NCBI GenBank assembly: GCA_018969975.1
Contig: JAGWXI010000006.1
Location: 1 to 60,756 of the forward strand
DNA: 60,756 bases
Direction: 5' to 3'
DNA from: Burkholderiales bacterium
GTDB lineage: Bacteria; Pseudomonadota; Gammaproteobacteria; Burkholderiales; Burkholderiaceae_C
Part shown: piece by piece, positions 54,990-60,756 of the stretch
How the letters are laid out: every line of letters begins with the position of its first letter
Position numbering within the stretch: the stretch's first letter is position 1
Translations under genes and position numbers: made by a program
Notes under the pieces: model-generated
Told to the model about the DNA's origin: nothing
Databases searched by the model: none
What the model saw: the letters and a program-made list of their open reading frames with translations, nothing else

Positions 54990-55880
54990 ATTTCACACAT
55001 CATTAAACCCATTGAAGCGAACAGACCCGATTTTGTTGGTGAGGTTATCGGCATTGATCTGACCCGCACTCTTACAGATACGGAGGTTGACGCAATTCAT
55101 ACTGGCATGGACCGCTTTGGTGTGCTGGTATTTCACAACCAGCATTTAGAAGACGAGCAGCAAATTGCTTTTAGCCGGCAACTCGGCAAACTCGAAGAAG
55201 CCACGGGTGACATCATGTCCGAGAAAGACCGACGACTCAGCATGGAGTTGAACGACATATCTAACCTCGACAAGCACGGAGAATTGCTCCCACGCGACGA
55301 TCGACGACGTCTATTTGGCCTAGGAAATTTGCTGTGGCACTCTGATAGCTCTTTCAAGGATATTCCTGCTAAGTATTCGTTATTGTCTGCACGGAAAATT
55401 CCAGGTGCCGGCGGGAACACGGAATTTGCTGATATGCGTGCTGCATACGATGCGCTTGAGGCTAAGACCAAATCTGAAGTGCACGATCTCATTTGCGCCC
55501 ACAGCCAAATATTTTCTCGTGGCATTCTGGGCTTTGACGATTTCACCGATGCAGAACGTGCCAAATGGGCTCCCGTGCGTCAGCGACTTGTGCGACGTCA
55601 TCCCAAAACAGGACGTCTTTCTTTGTACCTATCAAGCCATGCTGGTGGTATTGAGGGCTGGCCAATACCAGAGGCACGTTCTTTCTTGCGTGATCTCAAT
55701 GAGCATGCTACAAAAAGAGAGTTTGTCTACGCCCACGTGTGGCGCCCGTGGGACATAGTGATGTGGGATAACCGCGTAACAATGCACCGCGCACGCCCCT
55801 TTGACCCGCAAGAGGTGCGCGATATGCGCAGAACTACATTGACGAATGAGGTCTCTAGTTTGGAGCAGGGGCCAATCTAA
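54990..55880 (+). CDS. TauD/TfdA family 2-oxoglutarate-dependent dioxygenase
   Basis: Fe(II)/2-oxoglutarate dioxygenase, about 296 residues. The iron triad is visible as HSD in LLWHSDSSF (near residue 117) and the distal His in WDNRVTMHRARPFD, with the 2-oxoglutarate Arg in MRRTTLTNE. The N-terminus KPIEANRPDFVGEVIGIDLT aligns with the usual TfdA start. No ATG or GTG fits: GGAGG (54980-54984) lies 5 nt before an ATT codon at 54990 exactly where Met is expected, and the other option is TTG 54978 without RBS. Substrate unknown; relatives act on 2,4-D, taurine or sulfonates. Confidence 0.85.
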   Translation: MSHIIKPIEANRPDFVGEVIGIDLTRTLTDTEVDAIHTGMDRFGVLVFHNQHLEDEQQIAFSRQLGKLEEATGDIMSEKDRRLSMELNDISNLDKHGELLPRDDRRRLFGLGNLLWHSDSSFKDIPAKYSLLSARKIPGAGGNTEFADMRAAYDALEAKTKSEVHDLICAHSQIFSRGILGFDDFTDAERAKWAPVRQRLVRRHPKTGRLSLYLSSHAGGIEGWPIPEARSFLRDLNEHATKREFVYAHVWRPWDIVMWDNRVTMHRARPFDPQEVRDMRRTTLTNEVSSLEQGPI

Positions 55881-55913
55881 TCTCTATTTCAATCAGTGTC
55901 CACGTCAGACTGG

Positions 55914-57284
55914 TTAGCTCCACAATTTTTTCATGACTTCTAACCATGCTGTTTGTAACATTTTGCTGGGTTTTGGGTCAAGTTTTTTACCAGCAACCCA
56001 GACGCTAGATACGGGCATACTGGGTTGGCCCATTACCCAAGCGTCAAGATAGTGGTCGAGTGGCACACCAAACAGGGGGGCAGATGCGGCATCAAGTGCC
56101 ACTGCATCAGCTCGTTGCCCGACTAGAAATCCACCTAGGGGTTGGCCGCATGACGCCAGTCCGCCTTTCAAAGCTCCTTCAAACAATACGGCAGCAGTGC
56201 TATGGGCCTTGGCGTGTCGTGCTGCTAGGTTGCGTTGGCGAAGGTGCAATCGTTGTCCGTACTCCAGTAATTGCAACTCCAATGCGGGGTGACGATTGAT
56301 ATGGCTGTCAGTTCCAACCGACCATTTCACTTCATGAGTCAGACTTGTGGTCAGATCAAAAAGCCCGTCACCAAGATTGGCCTCCGTTGTTGGGCACAAA
56401 ACCACGGTTGCCCCGCTGCTGGCTATACCTGCTAACTCATGCCTCAAAGAGTGTGTAGCATGCACAAGGTTCCAGCGATTATCCAGACCTATATGTTCGA
56501 GTAACCACTCGACGGGACGCTGGCCTAAGTGCTCCACGCAATCTGCAACCTCGCTTGTCTGTTCAGCAACATGAATATGCAGGGGCACTTCTCCCACGCA
56601 CTGCGCAACGGCGCGAATGGCCCCAGCATCTACTGCACGCAAAGAATGCAATGCAACACCTGCATTGAGAAGGTGTGTACGACCACTGAACTGAGCTTGT
56701 GCTTGGATGCGGCTTTGCCATTCAAGCACTTCATCGGGGGTACATGCAAATCGCCGTTGTGCCTCGCTCAATCCAGTTTGGCCAAACCCTCGGTGCATAT
56801 AGAGGGTTGGCAACAGGGTAAGCCCAATTCCTGCGCGCTCAGCCGCACGCGTTAGAGCTAGCCCGAGTTCTAGTGAGTCGGAATATGGCCTACCCTCAGG
56901 ATCAAGATGCAGGTAATGAAATTCACACACCTGAGTAAATCCTGATTGCAGCATTTCTCGGTACAGCCACTCAGCAACGATTTCGAGTTCTGTCGGTCCA
57001 ATGCGCAGCGCTACTTGATACATTCGCTCGCGCCATCCCCAAAAATCATCACCGGGTCGGTTTGGGTCTTGACGCTCCGTCAAACTGGCCATGGTGCGTT
57101 GAAATGCATGACTATGGGCGTTGACGAGTCCAGGGATCACGCAGTCGAATTGCGATGTGTCGTCTTGGGGTGCTTCGGTGTTGGGGGTGATACGTTGCCA
57201 ATACCCATGTGAATTAGCTTCGAGCAGAACTCTTGAGGCCCACTTGTTATCTACCCAAGCACGAGCGCACCATAGACGGGTCAT
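55914..57284 (-). CDS. hutF: Formimidoylglutamate deiminase
   Basis: Amidohydrolase-family enzyme that deiminates N-formimino-L-glutamate to N-formyl-L-glutamate, 456 residues. Metal ligands are in PGLVNAHSHAFQRTMASL (near residue 56), the downstream His in LHIHVAEQ, HATHSL, and the Asp in SVGTDSHINRHPALEL. It overlaps hutG by 4 nt and is last in hutCDIGF. It defines the five-step histidine route typical of pseudomonads and many Burkholderiales. Confidence 0.93.
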   Translation of the reverse strand: MTRLWCARAWVDNKWASRVLLEANSHGYWQRITPNTEAPQDDTSQFDCVIPGLVNAHSHAFQRTMASLTERQDPNRPGDDFWGWRERMYQVALRIGPTELEIVAEWLYREMLQSGFTQVCEFHYLHLDPEGRPYSDSLELGLALTRAAERAGIGLTLLPTLYMHRGFGQTGLSEAQRRFACTPDEVLEWQSRIQAQAQFSGRTHLLNAGVALHSLRAVDAGAIRAVAQCVGEVPLHIHVAEQTSEVADCVEHLGQRPVEWLLEHIGLDNRWNLVHATHSLRHELAGIASSGATVVLCPTTEANLGDGLFDLTTSLTHEVKWSVGTDSHINRHPALELQLLEYGQRLHLRQRNLAARHAKAHSTAAVLFEGALKGGLASCGQPLGGFLVGQRADAVALDAASAPLFGVPLDHYLDAWVMGQPSMPVSSVWVAGKKLDPKPSKMLQTAWLEVMKKLWS

Positions 57285-58081
57285 GGCAAGTTCTCAAGGG
57301 TAGTGAGTGCAGCGAGCACCATGGCCTCGATAGTTTTGATGATGGTGTTTGCCTTTTCTGGTAAAAAGTCAAAGGGTGGTACTTCGCGCATGTAAAGAGA
57401 TTGGCACATCTCGAGTTGCACCGCGTGCACGCCTTTGTCGGGTTGTCCGTAGTGGCGTGTTATGTACCCACCCTTAAAACGCCCGTTATGTACAAAACTG
57501 AAGGCTGGATATGAATTGGAAACCTCCATAACAGCATCGCAAATTCGTGCGTGTGCTGCCTGACCGCTAGCGGTTCCAATGTTTATGTCGGGCAGACGAC
57601 CTTCAAAGAGCCAAGGAATTTCTGAGCGAATGCTGTGGGCGTCCCACAAAAGTACGTGTCCATGCAATTTATGTAGACGAGATAGTTCGCTTGACAAAGC
57701 ATCGTGGTAGGGCAGCCAATACTGCTCAAGCCTGGTCAATTGTTCTGCTCGATCGGGCGAGCGCCCATTTTGGTAGAGAGGGTCACCAGTGAAAAATCTG
57801 GTTGGACACAGCTCTGTGTTCGACGCCCCAGGGTACATGGGGGAGTTGTCGGGGGGGCGGTTGAGGTCAATCACATAACGCGAATAGTGTGGAACGATGA
57901 GACTTGCTCCCAAAACCTTTGCAAAGTCATAGAGCACCGGCATATGCCAGTCGGTGTCTTCTGTGGCGAGCGCGCGCGGCGTATAGTCATCCTGCAAGTG
58001 AAGAGGTATTGCAGTACCGCAATGCGGCATGCTCACAATCAAGGGACGCGTGCCTGTAGTTAATGTGTAGGCGTTTGTCAT
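57281..58081 (-). CDS. hutG: N-formylglutamate deformylase
   Basis: Hydrolyses N-formyl-L-glutamate to glutamate and formate, the last step of the pathway; 266 residues. Family features are LIVSMPHCGTAIPLHLQ, YSRYVIDLNRPPDNSPMYPG, LWDAHSIRSEIPWLFEGRLP and GGYITRHYGQPDKGVHAVQL. It starts 3 nt after the hutI stop and is coupled to hutF. Confidence 0.93.
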   Translation of the reverse strand: MTNAYTLTTGTRPLIVSMPHCGTAIPLHLQDDYTPRALATEDTDWHMPVLYDFAKVLGASLIVPHYSRYVIDLNRPPDNSPMYPGASNTELCPTRFFTGDPLYQNGRSPDRAEQLTRLEQYWLPYHDALSSELSRLHKLHGHVLLWDAHSIRSEIPWLFEGRLPDINIGTASGQAAHARICDAVMEVSNSYPAFSFVHNGRFKGGYITRHYGQPDKGVHAVQLEMCQSLYMREVPPFDFLPEKANTIIKTIEAMVLAALTTLENLP

Positions 58082-58084
58082 GTG

Positions 58085-59314
58085 TCAGACTTTCAGGGTG
58101 GATGTTGCGCGCCAAGCCCCTCCATACAGGGTGCCACGACATGTATGTTGACCAAAAACATAGCAAAGGTCACTAGGATGGTCAATGTCCCACAATGCTA
58201 GATCCGAACGGGCACCAGTTTGCAATATCCCTCTGTCAATACAACCGAGAGCCCTCGCAGCATGGCGAGTGACTCCGGTAAGAGCTTCCTCTGGTGTGAG
58301 TCTGAAAAGGGTGCAACCCATGCTGAGCATGAGGAGTAAGGAGTTGCAGGGCGAACTGCCCGGGTTGCAGTCTGTTGACAAAGCGATAGGAATTCCTTGT
58401 GCCCTTAGCAAATCAACAGGTGGGACGCGGGTTTCGCGAAGAAAGTAATACGCGCCTGGCAAAAGAACAGCTACTGTTCCAGCTTGAGACATGGCCCGCG
58501 CGCTCTCCTCGTTGAGCCACTCTAAGTGGTCGCAACTGAGAGCTCCGTAACGGGCAGCCAATGCAGCGCCATGACTATCACTGAGTTGTTCTGCGTGGAG
58601 TTTGATTGGTAAATTCAGATTTCGCGCGGCCTTGAATACGCGTTCGGTCTGAGCCAAACTGAATCCAATGCGTTCACAAAACACATCTACGGCGTCCACC
58701 AATCCCTCGTTGTAGAGTTCACTCAGCATAGACAGCACTGTGTCGATGTAGGCATCAGGTTGGTTGACAAATTCTGGTGCAAGGGCGTGGGCTCCAAGAA
58801 AAGTTGTACATATCGACACTTCACGTACCTTGGCTAGGTTGCGAGCTACCCGCAGGCACTTGGCTTCAGTTTCAGCCTCAAGTCCGTAGCCGGATTTGAT
58901 CTCAACCGTAGTTACTCCTTCGGCAAGAAGAGAGTCCAAGCGTTTGAGTGCCGCTTCTTGCAGTTCTGAGTCGCTAGCTGCTCTAGTAGCCCTGACAGTA
59001 GAAATGATGCCACCACCAGCGCGCGCGATTTCCTCATAACTTGCCCCATTCAGTCGAAGTCGAAACTCTTGCGAACGGCTTCCACCCCACACCAAATGTG
59101 TGTGGCAATCGATCAATCCAGGCGTTACCCAAGCGCCTGCAGCCTCGTGCAGTTGCGCATTGGTCCATTGCGGGGGCAAATCACATCGTCTGCCAACCCA
59201 ATGCAACTGCTCTCCCTGCCAGACTATAGCCGCGTCACGAATCATGCCAAGGGGATTCTCTGGCTGGGGGATCATGGTGGCAACTTGACAATCGATTAAG
59301 ACTTGAGGGCTCAT
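58085..59314 (-). CDS. hutI: Imidazolonepropionase
   Basis: Zinc or iron amidohydrolase opening the ring of 4-imidazolone-5-propionate to N-formimino-glutamate; 409 residues. The metal-binding [20 protein letters not shown] is near residue 68, EIKSGYGL near residue 138, the later His ligands in [17 protein letters not shown] and CDHLEWL, and Asp in [12 protein letters not shown]. The start overlaps the hutD stop by 4 nt. Confidence 0.94.
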   Translation of the reverse strand: MSPQVLIDCQVATMIPQPENPLGMIRDAAIVWQGEQLHWVGRRCDLPPQWTNAQLHEAAGAWVTPGLIDCHTHLVWGGSRSQEFRLRLNGASYEEIARAGGGIISTVRATRAASDSELQEAALKRLDSLLAEGVTTVEIKSGYGLEAETEAKCLRVARNLAKVREVSICTTFLGAHALAPEFVNQPDAYIDTVLSMLSELYNEGLVDAVDVFCERIGFSLAQTERVFKAARNLNLPIKLHAEQLSDSHGAALAARYGALSCDHLEWLNEESARAMSQAGTVAVLLPGAYYFLRETRVPPVDLLRAQGIPIALSTDCNPGSSPCNSLLLMLSMGCTLFRLTPEEALTGVTRHAARALGCIDRGILQTGARSDLALWDIDHPSDLCYVFGQHTCRGTLYGGAWRATSTLKV

Positions 59315-59877
59315 TCAGTTACTTCCCTACATAAAACAAAAACCAATGCTTCTCCATACAACCATTGCCAAGGAATGGGTTCATTGCTTATAGTCCACGC
59401 CAATTGATATTTACCCAGAGTTAGCGTTTCAGTATCTATTGACCAAGAGCTGTCTGTGCATGCAAAAACCCCAATGTGTGCCTTTGCTGGCCAAGGAACT
59501 TGGATGCCAATGTGTTGATGTCGTATCAATTTGCCATGTAAACCACGTGCCATCAAATTGAAGTCCAGCGTGGGCCCAGCAAGTAGGCGAGCATCGCAGG
59601 GGGGAGAACCAAAAAATAACAACGGTGTGTCTCGGCCCCCCATTAGCGCTTTCTTATTGGGCCACACCAGTTCAACCCCTTCCCCCTCTAGCACTGCGAA
59701 CCAGCGTTGTACCCCAGGAAAATCGGAAAACGGGCCATCCCGATCTATACGGGCCACCGATACGCGCCATTGCCAGTCCCCTTGTCGAGGCCATGCGGCT
59801 ATTTCACAAGTAATACCACCTCCATTGCTCCAAGCCTGTGGCGTACAGTCAACCAAGTTACGGATCCACCATTTCAT
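59311..59877 (-). CDS. hutD: HutD/Ves family protein
   Basis: A 188-residue bicupin protein of the HutD family, present in many hut operons and thought to buffer histidine or intermediate levels rather than catalyse a core step. Family features are [35 protein letters not shown], then [16 protein letters not shown], and the [15 protein letters not shown] segment. It is coupled to hutC (upstream) and hutI (downstream) by 4-nt overlaps. Confidence 0.9.
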   Translation of the reverse strand: MKWWIRNLVDCTPQAWSNGGGITCEIAAWPRQGDWQWRVSVARIDRDGPFSDFPGVQRWFAVLEGEGVELVWPNKKALMGGRDTPLLFFGSPPCDARLLAGPTLDFNLMARGLHGKLIRHQHIGIQVPWPAKAHIGVFACTDSSWSIDTETLTLGKYQLAWTISNEPIPWQWLYGEALVFVLCREVTE

Positions 59878-60608
59878 GGTTTGAACTCACCAGCAAGTGA
59901 ATAGCGAGAGCCTGGGTAGACCAAGCGAGCGAGTGTGATCACAGCATTGCGCGTGTGCGTGCGTCGAACCATGATGAGGCAGGGATCATTGGTTTTGATG
60001 TTAAGTAACTTAGCTTCTTGTTGTGTAGGGTACGCTGCCTCTAGTTGGTACTGAGCTCGCCATAGCGCTGTATTGCGAAATAAGTGTTGGGTCGGGGTGA
60101 CGTTAGTGAAGTCTTCTCCTAGGTAATTGGGAGCGCAGGCAGGGTTTACAAAGCGGTCTTCACACTGCAGGGGTACCCCGTTTTCATAGTGCACGATGAG
60201 TGTGTGAAAAACCTTGCTACTAACAGGGACGCCGAGTTGCTCAGCAATGCCTTGTTCGGCAGACTCCTCACGGCATACGTGGACTTTTGAGCGGTGTATG
60301 TGACCACGTTCAACTATCTCTTCGTGTACGTCTTGAATGCGTAAAGTGCTAGAGACTCGGTGAAGAGCAGCAGCAAAGGTACCTAAGCCTTGAGTTCGTG
60401 TTACCAGTCCCTCTGTTTGCAATTCACGAATCGCACGATTGACTGTCATGCGACTAACACCAAATTGCTGGACCAGATCGGCTTCAGATGGCATAAGCGC
60501 GCCTGGTAGCCACCGACCTTGCGCCAAGCCTTGCCGCAAATAATGTTTCACTCTGACGAAAGGTGGAACACCGTCCTCAGGAGGATGAAGGATATTGGTA
60601 TAAACCAT
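59874..60608 (-). CDS. hutC: GntR family histidine utilisation repressor HutC
   Basis: A 244-residue HutC-subfamily GntR regulator that responds to urocanate in characterised systems. The winged HTH is LPSEADLVQQFGVSRMTVNR-like (here MPSEADLVQQFGVSRMTVNR), continuing AIRELQTEGLVTRTQGLGTF. The C-terminal UTRA domain has EQLGVPVSSKVFHTLIVHYE and PLQCEDRFVNPACAPNYLGE. It is first in hutCDIGF and divergent from the gene at 60707 across 98 nt, so one operator region could control both directions. Confidence 0.92.
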   Translation of the reverse strand: MVYTNILHPPEDGVPPFVRVKHYLRQGLAQGRWLPGALMPSEADLVQQFGVSRMTVNRAIRELQTEGLVTRTQGLGTFAAALHRVSSTLRIQDVHEEIVERGHIHRSKVHVCREESAEQGIAEQLGVPVSSKVFHTLIVHYENGVPLQCEDRFVNPACAPNYLGEDFTNVTPTQHLFRNTALWRAQYQLEAAYPTQQEAKLLNIKTNDPCLIMVRRTHTRNAVITLARLVYPGSRYSLAGEFKP

Positions 60609-60613
60609 AGTGA

Positions 60614-60684
60614 AATTCTAGTTGTATAAACTTGGCTAGACAAGTAGAGTTAAACCCGTGGACGTAATTCAACTTTATAAAACG
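60614..60684. promoter_or_regulatory. Candidate HutC operator region (two related A/T-rich motifs)
   Basis: In the 98-nt divergent gap, AATTCTAGTTGTATAAAC (60614-60631) and AATTCAACTTTATAAAAC (60666-60683) are similar and in the same orientation, 52 bp apart. Both contain a TATAAA-like core, as in GntR/HutC operators that I recall as TTGTATA-type half-sites. They may equally be -10 elements. Confidence 0.3.
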
Positions 60685-60706
60685 GACACTGGTATTGGAG
60701 AACTAC

Positions 60707-60756
60707 ATGAATGATTTATCCGCCATTCACCAACACGCCAAACCACGTATGGTGAG
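60707..60756 (+). CDS. Start of a divergent gene, probably hut-related (cut by right edge)
   Basis: ATG 60707 has GGAG (60697-60700) at good spacing, and the 16 readable codons MNDLSAIHQHAKPRMV stay open to the window end. hutU (urocanase) and hutH are missing from the minus-strand operon, so this is probably one of them or a histidine transporter. The PRMV stretch could precede the usual urocanase R-A-P-R-G, but that is beyond the edge. Confidence 0.45.
   Translation, partial: MNDLSAIHQHAKPRMV

Noticed and set aside
1-60756. tRNA, rRNA, CRISPR, insertion sequence, integrase or prophage genes
   Set aside because: None seen on reading either strand: no transposase motifs, no regularly spaced repeats and no tRNA-like clover-leaf next to any gene.

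Overview
The window looks like a chromosomal segment of a metabolically versatile betaproteobacterium, most likely Burkholderiales and probably Comamonadaceae of moderate GC. The reasons are the aerobic benzoyl-CoA (box) pathway with a BoxR-type regulator, several Bug/TctC solute-binding proteins, the narXL-narK1K2-narGHJI arrangement, and a hut operon with the HutF/HutG five-step route. No rRNA, tRNA, insertion sequence, CRISPR array or phage gene was seen. Coding density is high and many neighbouring genes overlap by 4 nt (ATGA).

Layout. (1) 1-3429, minus strand: tctC-tctB-tctA followed by the start of oxalyl-CoA decarboxylase (oxc, runs off the left edge); probably carboxylate or oxalate uptake coupled to oxalate catabolism. 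(2) 3708-15759: aerobic benzoate degradation. On the minus strand are boxD, benzoate-CoA ligase, an alpha/beta hydrolase and livM-livG-livF. On the plus strand are boxR and boxCBA. Only a livH tail remains between the hydrolase and livM, so livK and livH appear to have been deleted. TGCA-N6-TGCA type operators sit in the boxD/boxR gap and over a -10-like TATAAT before boxC. (3) 15808-22124: a 2-hydroxyacid module. It holds a D-2-hydroxyacid dehydrogenase and an Ldh2-family dehydrogenase resembling the SlcC/ComC sulfolactate pair, then TcuA/TcuB, then (minus strand) an atypical SDR and a Bug protein. (4) 22237-27523: a haloacid dehalogenase-like protein, a small hypothetical protein, and a CocE-type hydrolase / Bug protein / alpha/beta hydrolase cassette.

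(5) 27757-47633: anaerobic and nitrogen-oxide block. It contains a universal stress protein, nitronate monooxygenase, ytfE, divergent nsrR with two NsrR-like operators, an acyl-CoA dehydrogenase, B12-dependent ribonucleotide reductase (nrdJ), narXL, narK1, narK2, narGHJI and a carbonic anhydrase. A perfect FNR/Anr box overlaps the narL stop codon. No nitrite, NO or N2O reductase is in view. (6) 47654-55880: a nitroreductase, then a LysR-led acyl-CoA operon (class III CoA-transferase, HMG-CoA-lyase family protein, VOC protein, MaoC hydratase, acyl-CoA dehydrogenase, Bug protein, TfdA-family dioxygenase). It resembles the itaconate/Rip locus of Pseudomonas but with an HMG-CoA-lyase-type enzyme in place of the CitE-type lyase. 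(7) 55914-60756: histidine utilisation, hutC-hutD-hutI-hutG-hutF on the minus strand, with a divergent gene starting at 60707 and cut by the right edge.

All functional assignments come from reading motifs and recalling families; no database search was run.
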